Made by a program: the position numbers and the translations under genes. The notes beneath the pieces were generated by a model that saw nothing but the letters and a program-made list of their open reading frames with translations, had not been told where the DNA came from and searched no databases. A stretch of 64,000 bases of DNA from CAYSFW01 sp050329935 (GTDB lineage: Bacteria; Pseudomonadota; Gammaproteobacteria; UWMA-0217): assembly GCA_050329935.1 (NCBI GenBank), contig JBHJOI010000027.1, positions 28,204 through 92,203 on the forward strand. The letters are read 5' to 3'. Numbering within the stretch: the stretch's first letter is position 1; every line of letters starts with the position of its first letter. Shown piece after piece: positions 51,372 through 61,328 of the stretch.

Positions 51372-54176
51372 GTGAGCAAAGGCGGTCAGTTTAGGATTAT
51401 GGATGGTGGGATGACCAAGACTATGGACGCGGGTGAGACAAGCTTTGTAAGTGGCGAGGAGGTGGTTGCGCTTGAGCATGGCGTGTATCGCCACAGCATC
51501 ACGCTATTGTTCCTGAGTCTGATTCTGGGTAATTTTGTCTTTCTCTTTGGTAGCTACTACGCGCCCGAAAACGGTTTCGGCACGTGGTTGGTACTGCATA
51601 CCGGATTGACCGTCGCGCGGTTGTTCCAAATCCACCATCTCAATTTGCGCCTATCGCGCGGCTGGGTTGTCCGGTTACGCGAGCGCCAAGTTCACTTGTT
51701 CGGCACGCTCGGCGGGGGCGTTGTCTGGGGGATGTTGCCGGCATTCATTGCGCCGTCCTCACCCTGGCAGTTGCAGATCGGGATCATCGCGCTAATGGGT
51801 TGCGTGACCGTTGCCGCCTTGGTGGCCTACCGTGAAAGCCCTCGAATATTTGCCGCGTTCGCAACACCGCTGTGGCTCGGCTTAGTCGTTTGGTTACTAT
51901 GGCATCCGACCATTGATTATCGCTGGCTCGGTGTCGCGGCGCTCATGTTCGCGGTAGGGCAGTTCGTGTTGAGTCAACAACTTTGGCGCTCGGCGTTGCG
52001 GACTTACGGCGCACGGGAACGCAATCGGGTCTTGGCGGCGGAAATCGTCGCCGCGCGCTACGCGGTACAGCAGGCCACGCGACAACGACGCGAGAGTGAT
52101 CGGGTGGGGTCGCGCGATCAGGCGTGGCTCGAAAGTGGCCCGGTCGTGACCTATCGCTGCGGCGCGGCGGACGGTTGGCCACTGGAGCGCGTTTCGGCGA
52201 ACGTTGTTCAGTTTGGCTACCAGCCACAAGCGTTGCGCGGGACGTTGTTCATGAGCTTGATCCACGCTGACGATCGTGAATTCGTGCGGGGGTTTCCAGT
52301 AAAGCAAACACACGCTGCCGTCCGAATCGACAATCGTCTCGAGTATCGCCTGACGACGGCTACCGGCGAGCCGCGTTGGGTCATGGACCACCGGGTGCCG
52401 GTGACGAATCCGGCCGGGCAAGTAACGCATTTCGACGGTTATCTATTGGATATCTCGCGGCTCTATGCCGCCAATGAAACGCTGTCAAGGGAGAAGGAGC
52501 GGATGCAAGTCACGCTCGAATCCATTGGCGATGCCGTTATCACCGTCAACGTCCATAACCGGATCGACTTTATGAACGCGGCTGCCGAGCAGCTCACGGG
52601 CTGGACGTTTCACCAGGCGCGCTTCAGTCCCCTGGCCGATATCTTCGTGATACGCGAATCCAATGATGCCGCGCGGATCGATGACCCGGTGGGTTTTTTC
52701 CTTGGCAAGGGCGACGATACTCAGACCCAGCATCTCCAGGCCGAATTGCACGCTCGCAGTGGTCGACGCTTGCTGATTACGTATAACGTCGCGCCGATTC
52801 GCGATCACAGCGATCGGGTGATCGGGTACGTTCTGGTTTTTTTGGATGTCACCGAGAAGGTCAAACTGCAACGCGAGCTGGAATACCAGGCGCGCCACGA
52901 TCTGCTGACCGGCATCTTCAACCGGCGTGAGTTCGAGGCGCAGCTCGGTGAGTTGCTTCAGCAGGCGCAGCGGGAGAATGGGCGTCATATCCTGATGTAC
53001 CTGGACCTGGACCAGTTCAAGCTGGTCAACGATACCTGCGGACACAAGGCCGGCGACCATTTGCTGCGTGTGATCGCGCAGAAGCTCCGCGGGTCGTTGA
53101 GGCGGACCGATATGTTGGCGCGACTGGGTGGCGATGAGTTCGGCGTGCTGTTGCGCGATTGCGAGATGGAGCAGGGGTTGGCGATCGGGCGGGTGTTGCT
53201 CGATGCGTTGAAGGAAACCCAGTTCCCATGGGGCGAGCGTAGCTTCGATATTGGCGTCTCGATCGGCATGGTCGCGGTCACCGCGACCAGTGAGAGCGTG
53301 GAGCAGTTGATGAGCCATGCCGACGTCGCCTGCTTTGCGGCGAAAGGGCGCGGCCGACATTGCATTCGCGTATATCACGACAGCGACACCGAGATTCGGC
53401 AGCGGATGCGCGACATGGACTGGGCCACCCGCATCACGCGCTCGATCGAGCAAGGTGCGTTTCACTTGTTTTACCAGGAGATCGTTCCTGTCGACGAGGC
53501 CCGGCGCAACGCCAGCGCTCACTTGGAGGTATTGTTGCGGATGCGCGGCGAGAACGGCGAAGTCATATTGCCGGAGACGTTTCTCTCGTCCGCCGAACGC
53601 TACAACCTGATGCCGTTGCTGGACCGCTGGGTGATTAGGGAAACTTTTCGTTGGTACGAATCGTTGGGCGCGCCACGTAACCTGATGGTCGCGATCAATC
53701 TTTCCGGGCTTTCACTTAACGCCGAGGGTTTTCTCGAATTCGTCCGTTCGCTGTTCGCCACTCACCGGATTCCGCCGTCACAGGTCTGTTTCGAGATCAC
53801 CGAGACTGCGGCGATCGAGAACTTGACGGCCGCGGAGCACTTCATGCGCGAGCTGCGCACCTTGGGTTGCCGCTTCGCGCTTGATGACTTTGGTAGTGGC
53901 CTCAGTTCGTTTGCCTATCTCAAGGCACTTCCGGTGGATTATCTAAAAATCGACGGCCGCTTCGTGCAGGATATGCTCACCGACAAGGTCGATCGGGCGA
54001 TGGTCGGCGCGATCAACGAGGTTGGTCACACCATGGATTTGCTGACCATCGCCGAGTTCGTCGAGGACGAGGCGATACTGCGCGAGCTCTCGGCGCTCAA
54101 GGTCGACATGGCCCAGGGCTTCGCATTGTCCTATCCGCAACCGTTGAGTGAGTGGCAGCGTTCGCAAGCTGCTTGA
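51372..54176 (+). CDS. Membrane GGDEF-EAL protein with PAS domains
   Basis: 934 residues that make and/or degrade cyclic di-GMP. About six membrane helices (about 40-205), a first PAS-like region (about 255-370), a second PAS domain (about 375-500), a GGDEF domain with an intact GGDEF (586-590) and an EAL domain whose signature is EVL (Glu719). Other catalytic residues (NLSG, EITET, DDFGSG, KIDGRF, E in IAEF, QGF) are present, so both activities are possible. Start is uncertain: GTG at 51372, ATG at 51399 or 51411. Confidence 0.88.
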   Translation: MSKGGQFRIMDGGMTKTMDAGETSFVSGEEVVALEHGVYRHSITLLFLSLILGNFVFLFGSYYAPENGFGTWLVLHTGLTVARLFQIHHLNLRLSRGWVVRLRERQVHLFGTLGGGVVWGMLPAFIAPSSPWQLQIGIIALMGCVTVAALVAYRESPRIFAAFATPLWLGLVVWLLWHPTIDYRWLGVAALMFAVGQFVLSQQLWRSALRTYGARERNRVLAAEIVAARYAVQQATRQRRESDRVGSRDQAWLESGPVVTYRCGAADGWPLERVSANVVQFGYQPQALRGTLFMSLIHADDREFVRGFPVKQTHAAVRIDNRLEYRLTTATGEPRWVMDHRVPVTNPAGQVTHFDGYLLDISRLYAANETLSREKERMQVTLESIGDAVITVNVHNRIDFMNAAAEQLTGWTFHQARFSPLADIFVIRESNDAARIDDPVGFFLGKGDDTQTQHLQAELHARSGRRLLITYNVAPIRDHSDRVIGYVLVFLDVTEKVKLQRELEYQARHDLLTGIFNRREFEAQLGELLQQAQRENGRHILMYLDLDQFKLVNDTCGHKAGDHLLRVIAQKLRGSLRRTDMLARLGGDEFGVLLRDCEMEQGLAIGRVLLDALKETQFPWGERSFDIGVSIGMVAVTATSESVEQLMSHADVACFAAKGRGRHCIRVYHDSDTEIRQRMRDMDWATRITRSIEQGAFHLFYQEIVPVDEARRNASAHLEVLLRMRGENGEVILPETFLSSAERYNLMPLLDRWVIRETFRWYESLGAPRNLMVAINLSGLSLNAEGFLEFVRSLFATHRIPPSQVCFEITETAAIENLTAAEHFMRELRTLGCRFALDDFGSGLSSFAYLKALPVDYLKIDGRFVQDMLTDKVDRAMVGAINEVGHTMDLLTIAEFVEDEAILRELSALKVDMAQGFALSYPQPLSEWQRSQAA

Positions 54177-54367
54177 GCGGCGACGCTCGGCTGAATACCG
54201 CCGCTGGTCCCACCTGAATGCGCGCAAACTCTCGAGCGCGCGCCATGGCGGTGAGGTGCGCGTAGATCGCGTGAACCGCTTCGAGCGTCGGCACTTATTT
54301 GCCCCGCCCTGTCTAATGACTCACATCGAAGAAATCCGGTTGAGTCCTTGCGGGGGTGTTTGGCGGC

Positions 54368-55861
54368 ATGGCGAATTCATGGACGTTAAATGGGTTGGTC
54401 GTGGGGCTGCTGCTAGTGGCGGCCTTGATCCGCGTGACCGATATCGGCCACGCGGTGGATGGCCATCTCCGCGAGCCGTACCATGAGATCGAGTCCGCCG
54501 GAGTGGCGCGCGCGCTCCATTCGGGCGAGGCCTCCTTGCTGGCGCCACGCACGGAATGGAACGCAACGCTGACTGGGTGGCTCAAGCCGCTGCCCGCGCA
54601 GGAGGGGTTGGCGGCGACCGCCTATCGCCTGTTCGGCGAAAATGACCGCTGGCTGCGCTGGATTTCCTACCTGGCGGCAATACTGGGCGTCTGGGTGTTC
54701 TGGTTGCTCGCCCGTGAGCTGCTCCCGAGCGCCGCGGCGGAAGTCGCGTTGTTGTTTTTCGTGTTCAGCCCGTTGGCTGTGCGCACCGCTTCCCTCGCGC
54801 ATCCGTCGGCACTCGCCTTGCTGCTTTACCTGGTGGCCATACTGGCCGTCGCGCGCTGGCGTAACAGTGACGAAAAGGTTTGGTTTGGTGTCGCATTGGC
54901 CGCCACCCCGTTGGCGGTGCTGGTCGACGTCGCCGCGTTGCATGTACTTTTGATCCAGGCGGGCTTGGTGGTCACGCGCGACGGATGGCGGGCGCTTTGC
55001 GGGCGTAAGCACTTGTTGCTCGGGATAAGCGCACTTGGGGTGGCGTTGGCCTGGTATGGCGCGCAGTGGACTTCGGTAGGCGCTGGCGCCAACCCGCCCG
55101 CGGTGCCGGCGGGCGTGGCCTGGGGTGCGGTCGTGCCATCGTTCGAGGCGCTCTGGCGAATCGTGCTGCTTGAGCTCGCGTTCGTCTGGATGCCGGCCGG
55201 GGTTATCTTCGCTTGGTGGGGTAGCCGTTGGTGGTTGTCTCCCGGTCAATTTGGCTATTTCGGGTGGTGGCTGTTGGCGTTGCTGATCAGCTACCTCGCG
55301 TTCGCACCGTGGACCGCGACGTTTGGTGCCTTGAGCTGGCACGTCTATAGCTTGCCCCTTGCGGCGATGTGCGTGGGCTTGGGTTTCGCGGCCGCGATGG
55401 GTTCGCTGCCGGCGGCGCTGGGCGCGACGACCAACCCGGCGAAGCGCCGCCTGGCGGTGATTCTGTTTGGCATCACGTTGGCCAACCAGCTCGCATTGAC
55501 CTATCTGGACGCGAATACGGCGCGGTGGTCATCGCACTATCTGGACGCGCAGTCCTTTCGGCCGCATGTGCCGTCGAGCGCGCGAGTCGCGGTGGTGGGC
55601 GAGGCGCGCAAGGATGCACTAGGTGCCGTCAATCGTGGGGACGCGGCTTACTACCTATACTGGATGCGGCGGCGGGGGCAGACGCTGGCGCCGGATGCGC
55701 TGCGGCTGGACGGCCTTGTCGCACTGCGGGCCGACGACTACGGGTTCCTGATAGCCGAGCGGCGCTGGCTGGCACGGCAACCGCAGCTCGATGACGCGCT
55801 GCGGTTGCGTTTTCGGGTCGTCAAGGAGGGGCGGCGCGCGGTGCTGTTCGGTCTGCGGTAG
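54368..55861 (+). CDS. GT-C-like polytopic membrane glycosyltransferase (putative)
   Basis: 497 residues with about ten hydrophobic helices and a C-terminal soluble segment (about 390-497). The first extracytoplasmic loop holds acidic residues after helix 1 (EPYHEIESAGVARAL), as in lipid-linked sugar transferases of the ArnT/PMT type. The family is assigned from topology and this loop only; sugar and acceptor are unknown. ATG at 54368 with GGGGGTG upstream. It is convergent with the iron-type ABC genes with only seven bases between stops. Confidence 0.6.
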   Translation: MANSWTLNGLVVGLLLVAALIRVTDIGHAVDGHLREPYHEIESAGVARALHSGEASLLAPRTEWNATLTGWLKPLPAQEGLAATAYRLFGENDRWLRWISYLAAILGVWVFWLLARELLPSAAAEVALLFFVFSPLAVRTASLAHPSALALLLYLVAILAVARWRNSDEKVWFGVALAATPLAVLVDVAALHVLLIQAGLVVTRDGWRALCGRKHLLLGISALGVALAWYGAQWTSVGAGANPPAVPAGVAWGAVVPSFEALWRIVLLELAFVWMPAGVIFAWWGSRWWLSPGQFGYFGWWLLALLISYLAFAPWTATFGALSWHVYSLPLAAMCVGLGFAAAMGSLPAALGATTNPAKRRLAVILFGITLANQLALTYLDANTARWSSHYLDAQSFRPHVPSSARVAVVGEARKDALGAVNRGDAAYYLYWMRRRGQTLAPDALRLDGLVALRADDYGFLIAERRWLARQPQLDDALRLRFRVVKEGRRAVLFGLR

Positions 55862-55868
55862 CGGCCAG

Positions 55869-56933
55869 TCAGTCTTCGAACTGGGGTGAGTCGGGTTTGA
55901 ACACGACCAAGTGATCAATCTCCAGCCGGATGCCGATACTTTCGCCCAGCGCGTGGTCATGGTGGCTCGGCGCGAGGCAGAGGACTCGGCCGCCGTTCGG
56001 CAGCGCGAGGGTATATAGAAACTCCGAACCACGAAAGGCCTTTTCGACGACCCGTCCGCGCAACGGGCTGGTATCGTCGTGCAACACGTCATCGGGTCGC
56101 ACCAACAGGTCGACCTTACATCCGGGCTGGCATTCGGCGGGCAGTTCGCCCTCGAGCATACCGAGATCAGTGGTCATCTGACGCGCATTTACGATCGTGC
56201 CCGGCACCAGGACGCCCTGGCCGATAAAGCTGGCGACAAAGCGATTGGCGGGGCGGTGGTAAAGTCTGTAGGCGCTATCCCACTGTTCGAGCTGACCCTG
56301 GTTCATCACGCCGATGGTGTCGGCCATCGCGAACGCCTCGAATTGGTCATGTGTCACCAGGACCGCGCTGAGCCCTTCTGCCTTCAGAATTTTGCGTACT
56401 TCCCGGGCCAGGGTCTCGCGTAGTTCGATGTCCATGCTGGAAAACGGTTCGTCGAGCAACAGCAGATGCGGTCGTGGTGCCAGGGCACGGGCGAGCGCGA
56501 CGCGTTGCTGCTGTCCACCCGAGAGCTCGTGCGGATAGCGTTGACCGTAGTCGGGCAGACCGATCAGCTTCAAGAGGTAGTCGACCCTTTCGCGGCGTTC
56601 GTGGCTGCCGCGCCCGCGCAGTCCAAACGCGATATTGTCGGCGATGGTCAGATGCGGAAATAGCGCGAAGTCCTGAAAGACCATGCCGATGCGTCGCCGT
56701 TCCGGGGGTACCACGCCGAACAGGTCGCTGAGTCGCTGTCCGTCGAGCAGGATCATGCCGGCGGAGATCGGCTCGAACCCCGCGATCGCCCGCAACACTG
56801 TGGTCTTGCCGCAACCGCTAGGCCCCAGCAGGCAGCCGATGCTGCCTTGTTCGAGTGTCAGCGAAACGCCGCTGACCACGGTTTTCGGCCCGTAGTTGAC
56901 CGCGACCCGGTCGAGTTGCAGCAGCGTGGTCAC
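55869..56933 (-). CDS. fbpC: FbpC-type ABC transporter ATP-binding protein
   Basis: ATPase of a ferric iron-type importer. 354 residues. Walker A GPSGCGKTT (about 36-44), Q-loop FQDFALFP, signature LSGGQQQR, Walker B LLLLDEP and the switch His in VTHDQ are intact. A C-terminal TOBE-like regulatory domain (about 240-354) follows. Starts with GTG one base after the permease stop, so the two are co-transcribed. Substrate is inferred from similarity to FbpC; sulfate or polyamine transport is less likely. Confidence 0.85.
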   Translation of the reverse strand: MTTLLQLDRVAVNYGPKTVVSGVSLTLEQGSIGCLLGPSGCGKTTVLRAIAGFEPISAGMILLDGQRLSDLFGVVPPERRRIGMVFQDFALFPHLTIADNIAFGLRGRGSHERRERVDYLLKLIGLPDYGQRYPHELSGGQQQRVALARALAPRPHLLLLDEPFSSMDIELRETLAREVRKILKAEGLSAVLVTHDQFEAFAMADTIGVMNQGQLEQWDSAYRLYHRPANRFVASFIGQGVLVPGTIVNARQMTTDLGMLEGELPAECQPGCKVDLLVRPDDVLHDDTSPLRGRVVEKAFRGSEFLYTLALPNGGRVLCLAPSHHDHALGESIGIRLEIDHLVVFKPDSPQFED

Positions 56934-56934
56934 C

Positions 56935-58623
56935 TTAGGCCCCGTGCCCAGCGCGCGAGCGACCGATCGCGCGGCTGAGCAGAATCACCGGCAGGATTCC
57001 GGTCGCCACGATCATGATCGCCGGCAGTCCCGCGTCGGCGAGACGCTCGTCCGATGCCAGCTCATAGGCCCGCACCGCCAGGGTATTGAAGTTAAAGGGG
57101 CGTAGAATCAGTGTGGCCGGCAGCTCTTTAAGTACGTCGACAAACACGAGCAGCAAGGCGGTCAACACCGTGCCCCGCATCAAGGGCAGGTGAATCTGCC
57201 GCAACACACCGATCGGCGAGAGTCCGAGCGAGCGGCCCGCGTCATCCATCGACGGCTTGATCTTGCCCAGACCGGCTTCGACGGCTTGCACCGAGACCGC
57301 TAGAAATCGAACGGTGTATGCATACAGCAACGCGAACAACGTGCCACTCAGCAAGAGCCCAGTCGAATAGCCAAACGTATCGTGCATCCACCCATCCAGC
57401 GCATTGTCGAACCACGCGAACGGTAACATGACGCCAATCGCGATGACTACGCCGGGGATGGCGTACCCCATCGCGCTGATTCTCACCGCCGCGACCAACC
57501 ACGGTGAGGGATAAAGCCGCTTGCCGTAGGCGAGAAACAGGGCGAAGGTCACCGCGATCAGCGCGGCGCCGGCGGCGAGCGCGAGGGTGTTCCAGACCAG
57601 CCGCACGAAACTCGGATCGAGCAAGGTCTGGGCGGAATGCAGTGACCAATAAACAAGTTGTCCCACTGGCGCGATGAAACCCCACAGCAAGGGCATCAGG
57701 CAGGCGACGAATGCGATCGCCGCGCCCCAACCGCGCAGACGGTAGCGTGGCAGGGTGGAATACTTGTTCGACGTGTGGTGATAGCGCGCGCGCTTGCGCG
57801 ACCAGCGCTCCAGCAAAATCAGGCCGAACACGAAACTCATCAAGAGCGCTGCCAACTGGCTGGCCGCCGCGCTGTCGCCGAGACCGAACCAGGTGCGAAA
57901 GATCCCGGTGGTGAACGTAGCGATGCCGAAATACTGAACCGTGCCGTAATCAGCCAGGGTTTCCATCAATGCCAACGAAAGCCCGGTGATGATCGCCGGC
58001 CGCGCCAGTGGCAGCGCGACGCGATAGATGCTCGCAAGCGGGCTGGAACCAAGGGTCCGGCTGACTTCGAGCACACAGATCGACTGTTCCAGGAACGCCG
58101 CGCGCGCCATTAGGTAGACATAGGGGTAAAGCACCAGCGAAAGCATCAGAATGGCGCCGCCGAGGGAACGAATCTCGGGAAACCAATAATCGCCGTACGA
58201 CCAGCCGAACCCCTCGCGCAACAAGGTTTGTATCGGCCCCGAGAAATCCAGCAGCCCCGTGTAGGTGTAGGCAATGATATAGGCCGGCATTGCCAGCGGC
58301 AGCAGCAGCGCCCACTCAAACACCCGCCGCCCCGGAAAATCGGTCAATGCCGTCAGCCACGCGGTGGTCACGCCGATCGACAGCACGCCGATGGACACCC
58401 CGAGCATTAGCCAGAGCGAGTTAGATACGTAGTCGGCGAGCACGGTTTCCGCGAGGTGCCGCCAGACATCGCTGGTGGGGGCGAGGACAAAACCTGCCAC
58501 GACCAATACGGGTAACGCCAGCAGCAACGCGAGGATGCCGGCGCCGATACCCCATCGCGACCCGTGGCGGCGTGGCGGATTCTGGTATGGCGTCGTCACC
58601 TGCGCAGCGGAGATCGTAGTCAT
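56935..58623 (-). CDS. fbpB: FbpB-type ABC transporter permease (fused dimer)
   Basis: 562-residue inner-membrane protein with about 12 helices. It is a duplicated permease: each half carries a coupling-helix EAA-type motif (EVSRTLGSSPLASIYRVALPLARP and DAGRSLGLSPIGVLRQIHLPLMRG). This organisation is typical of ferric iron FbpB and thiamine ThiP permeases; pairing with an FbpC-like ATPase favours iron. No periplasmic binding protein gene adjoins the pair in this window. Confidence 0.85.
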   Translation of the reverse strand: MTTISAAQVTTPYQNPPRRHGSRWGIGAGILALLLALPVLVVAGFVLAPTSDVWRHLAETVLADYVSNSLWLMLGVSIGVLSIGVTTAWLTALTDFPGRRVFEWALLLPLAMPAYIIAYTYTGLLDFSGPIQTLLREGFGWSYGDYWFPEIRSLGGAILMLSLVLYPYVYLMARAAFLEQSICVLEVSRTLGSSPLASIYRVALPLARPAIITGLSLALMETLADYGTVQYFGIATFTTGIFRTWFGLGDSAAASQLAALLMSFVFGLILLERWSRKRARYHHTSNKYSTLPRYRLRGWGAAIAFVACLMPLLWGFIAPVGQLVYWSLHSAQTLLDPSFVRLVWNTLALAAGAALIAVTFALFLAYGKRLYPSPWLVAAVRISAMGYAIPGVVIAIGVMLPFAWFDNALDGWMHDTFGYSTGLLLSGTLFALLYAYTVRFLAVSVQAVEAGLGKIKPSMDDAGRSLGLSPIGVLRQIHLPLMRGTVLTALLLVFVDVLKELPATLILRPFNFNTLAVRAYELASDERLADAGLPAIMIVATGILPVILLSRAIGRSRAGHGA

Positions 58624-59085
58624 TCAGTCGAGGGGGGCATGGCGTTGGCGAATAAGGTGAGTGACCGGAAGCGCAACATTAAGCGAAATGCGAATCGCTA
58701 ACAATTGACTTGGGTCATAAAAAGCGCAATCACGCAACGTATTGGCTCGATGGTCGGGGGCACGACCGGGCCCGGCCGACTGCCGGGGGGAGGAAGCCGG
58801 CAACGCCAGGACGTGGCACGACGCGATTTGGACGCGCGTCGGGCGCGATCGAGCAATGTGCCACTTCCTTGTGGCCGAGCCCATGGGTGGGGCTTATTCC
58901 AATTCGTTACCCGGCGCAACGGTCGCGGCCCGGTCGCAACAGGGAGTTGTGATCGTAGCCGCGAGTTGAGTACGTTTTATATCCCCGCCCGCGTGAGCAG
59001 GCGGTCACACGCACTCGCGCCGGCGGGGCGCGAACACAATCATCTGGCGTGTGACGACCCGCCACGCGCCAGCGTGGGGCAGGGC
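58624..59085. other. Gap with no recognised gene
   Basis: About 460 bases between the end of phaC and the start of the iron-type permease gene, both on the minus strand. The part next to the permease is locally AT-rich (GCTAACAATTGACTTGGGTCATAAAAAG) and probably holds its promoter. No credible Fur box could be assigned. Hairpins near 59044 follow phaC. Confidence 0.4.
59044..59072 (-). terminator. Possible terminator hairpin after phaC
   Basis: CTGGCGTGTG (59044-59053) pairs with CACGCGCCAG (59063-59072) over ten base pairs including one G-U, loop of nine bases. It lies 13 bases past the phaC stop on the minus strand; no T-tract follows. Confidence 0.45.
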
Positions 59086-60156
59086 CTATTTGCTCCGCTC
59101 GTCCAACCACTTGCCGATCGCGGGCGGCACGGTTTTCTGCGCCTTGCCGCTGACGTAGATCCCGATGTGACCACCGGGGAACGAGAGCTCGGTGTAGTCC
59201 TGGCTACCGATCTTGCCGCGCAGCGCACGCGACGCATCGGGCGGAACCAGGTGGTCCTGTTCCGCGAAGATGTTCAACACCGGCATGGATACATTCTCCA
59301 GCTTGACCGTCGTGTCGCCGAGCTCGACCTCGCCTGTGATCAGCTTGTTCTGCTGGTAAAAATCCTTGATGAACTGGCGGAAGGTCTCGCCCGCCTGATC
59401 GGGGCTGTCGAAGATCCATTTCTCCATGCGCATGAAGTTCTTGAGCTGGGTCGCGTCGTCGAGTACGTCCACCAGGCCGAGGTATTTCTGTCCCATCAGC
59501 TGGTAGGGCTTGAGGTTTAGGAAGGTCCAGTTGAGCATCTCGCCGGGGATGTTGCCAAGCGTGTCGACCACCAGGTCGACGTCAATTTGTTGTACCCAGT
59601 GCGACAGCATGTTGTCGGGCGTCTTGAAATCGACCGGGGTGACCATGGTCACCAGGTTCTTGACTTTGTCCGGATGCAGCGCGCTGTAGCACAGGCTGAA
59701 GGTGCCGCCCTGACAGATGCCGAGCAGGTTGATCTTGTCGACGTCGTGACGGTCGCGAATCACGTCGACGCAGCGATCGATATAACCGTTGATGTAATCG
59801 TCCAGGGTCAGGTAACGGTCGGCGCGATCCGCGTAGCCCCAGTCGATGAGGTAAACGTCCTGCCCGGCGTCGAGCAGGCCCTTGACGGTGGAGCGGTTCT
59901 CCTGCAAATCGGTCATGTAAGGGCGGTTGACCAGCGCGTAAACGATCAGCACCGGCACCTTGCTCTGAACCTTCTCCGCGGACGGTTGGAAGCGGAACAA
60001 GGTCAGTTTGTCTTCTTTGTAGACCGCCGTTTTGGGCGTGACGCCGGTGGGTATCTCGCCGACCTCCATCAGGTTGCGGATGCCGTGTCCCAGCTTCTGA
60101 TTGAAGCTCATCAGTTCCTGCATCACGCAGTCGGGTTGTAGTTCTATCGGGTTCAT
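59086..60156 (-). CDS. phaC: Class III polyhydroxyalkanoate synthase catalytic subunit PhaC
   Basis: Polymerises 3-hydroxybutyryl-CoA into polyhydroxybutyrate at granule surfaces, together with PhaE. 356 residues, the short class III size. The lipase-like box is GICQGG with catalytic Cys148; Asp301 (AEQDH) and His330 (PGGHIG) complete the triad, each one number below the well-known Allochromatium vinosum residues. Its ATG overlaps the phaE stop, so the subunits are translationally coupled. Confidence 0.96.
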   Translation of the reverse strand: MNPIELQPDCVMQELMSFNQKLGHGIRNLMEVGEIPTGVTPKTAVYKEDKLTLFRFQPSAEKVQSKVPVLIVYALVNRPYMTDLQENRSTVKGLLDAGQDVYLIDWGYADRADRYLTLDDYINGYIDRCVDVIRDRHDVDKINLLGICQGGTFSLCYSALHPDKVKNLVTMVTPVDFKTPDNMLSHWVQQIDVDLVVDTLGNIPGEMLNWTFLNLKPYQLMGQKYLGLVDVLDDATQLKNFMRMEKWIFDSPDQAGETFRQFIKDFYQQNKLITGEVELGDTTVKLENVSMPVLNIFAEQDHLVPPDASRALRGKIGSQDYTELSFPGGHIGIYVSGKAQKTVPPAIGKWLDERSK

Positions 60157-61328
60157 GCGGCGTTACCTCCTTTGGTCTTCTTGGCGGCCTTGGGCTTGGC
60201 AGGGGCCTTGGGGGCGCGTGTCTTGGTGCTGGCCACCGGCGCGTTGGACGGCGCGGGCGGGGCTTGCTCCGTGGTGTCGGGCAAGCTTTCAAGCTTCGGC
60301 GCCACGGTGTCCGCGACTGGCGCGGCAGGCTGGGTCGTGGACCGGGCGTCCAACTGCTTGCGCAGCGCGCGCAGCTCGTGCCGCAATTGCTGATTGTCGC
60401 GCCGACTCTCCTGCTGGCGTCGTTGCAGCGTGTTGATCTCGGCGCGGGTCGGCATGTTCATGGCCTCGAGGCCCTGGTCGACCATGCGTGCCATCTGCTG
60501 CTTGAGCAGCATCAGCTTGTTCACCAACGCGCCGTAGACGGTCTGATAGTCGGCGGACATGACATACCGGGCATATACCCGCTCGCAGATATCGACCCAA
60601 TGGTCATAGACCGCGCGGACCGATTCGAGCTTCTTGTCATCGCGCGCTAGCTCCGGCAGCGAACGCTGAAACTCTTGCAGGGATGTGACCGCGAGCTTGC
60701 CGAAGGCCAAGCGGTAGGCTTGCAGCGCGGCGTTGTAGTCCATCATCAGCTGCGCGAGTTGTTGGTATTGTTCTTGCGATTCGCGGGTGTAGCCGACCGC
60801 CGGGATCGAGAGAAAGCGTCCGACGTGGCCGCGGAACTGTTCCAGCGATTCGGTGGCGCCCTCGGGATGCAAGGCCTGGGTGAAGTCGCCCGGCATTGGC
60901 ACCATGTTCGCCGCCAGCCGCTGCCAGGTGTCCATCGGCAGATCCCAGAAGTTCATGAAGCTCTGGAGCTGCGGATCGCGCCGCGTGTTCAGGCCTTGGC
61001 ACCAGTCGGTGAGGTTTTTTTGTAGCGTATCGATCCAGCTGTTCAGCGCATCGAGGCTTGTTTCATTGGCCCGGTTGCCGCTGAATCCCTCGGCGAGTGA
61101 AAAATAGCCTTTGCCCATCTCGACCAGTTTGCCGAAGAGGTCCTGGCCGGTGGGCGGGGTCATTGGCGCGACGGTTTTCCACCACTGCGACAATCCGTCG
61201 GCCCATGCGACGGAGGGCTGGGCACTCTGGCCAACGACGCTTTTCTGCGCCAGTTCGGTCCATGCCTTCCAGTAACCTTGCTGCGCCTGCAGCCAGCCAT
61301 CCATCCAGGGCGTGCTTGCTTCGTTCAT
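60153..61328 (-). CDS. phaE: Class III polyhydroxyalkanoate synthase subunit PhaE
   Basis: Partner subunit required for PhaC activity. 391 residues. The N-terminus is tryptophan-rich (MDGWLQAQQGYWKAW), a predicted coiled coil lies at 297-329, and an Ala/Pro-rich linker leads to a basic tail with eight Lys/Arg in the last 24 residues. The Allochromatium protein is about 357 residues, so the tail is an extension. The ATG at 61328 has AGAGGAAA upstream. First gene of phaE-phaC, divergent from phaA. Confidence 0.92.
   Translation of the reverse strand: MNEASTPWMDGWLQAQQGYWKAWTELAQKSVVGQSAQPSVAWADGLSQWWKTVAPMTPPTGQDLFGKLVEMGKGYFSLAEGFSGNRANETSLDALNSWIDTLQKNLTDWCQGLNTRRDPQLQSFMNFWDLPMDTWQRLAANMVPMPGDFTQALHPEGATESLEQFRGHVGRFLSIPAVGYTRESQEQYQQLAQLMMDYNAALQAYRLAFGKLAVTSLQEFQRSLPELARDDKKLESVRAVYDHWVDICERVYARYVMSADYQTVYGALVNKLMLLKQQMARMVDQGLEAMNMPTRAEINTLQRRQQESRRDNQQLRHELRALRKQLDARSTTQPAAPVADTVAPKLESLPDTTEQAPPAPSNAPVASTKTRAPKAPAKPKAAKKTKGGNAA

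Noticed and set aside
58624..58740. Fur box before the iron-type ABC genes
   Set aside because: An AGCGA/TCGCT inverted repeat exists, but the match to the GATAATGATAATCATTATC pattern is too poor to support a call.
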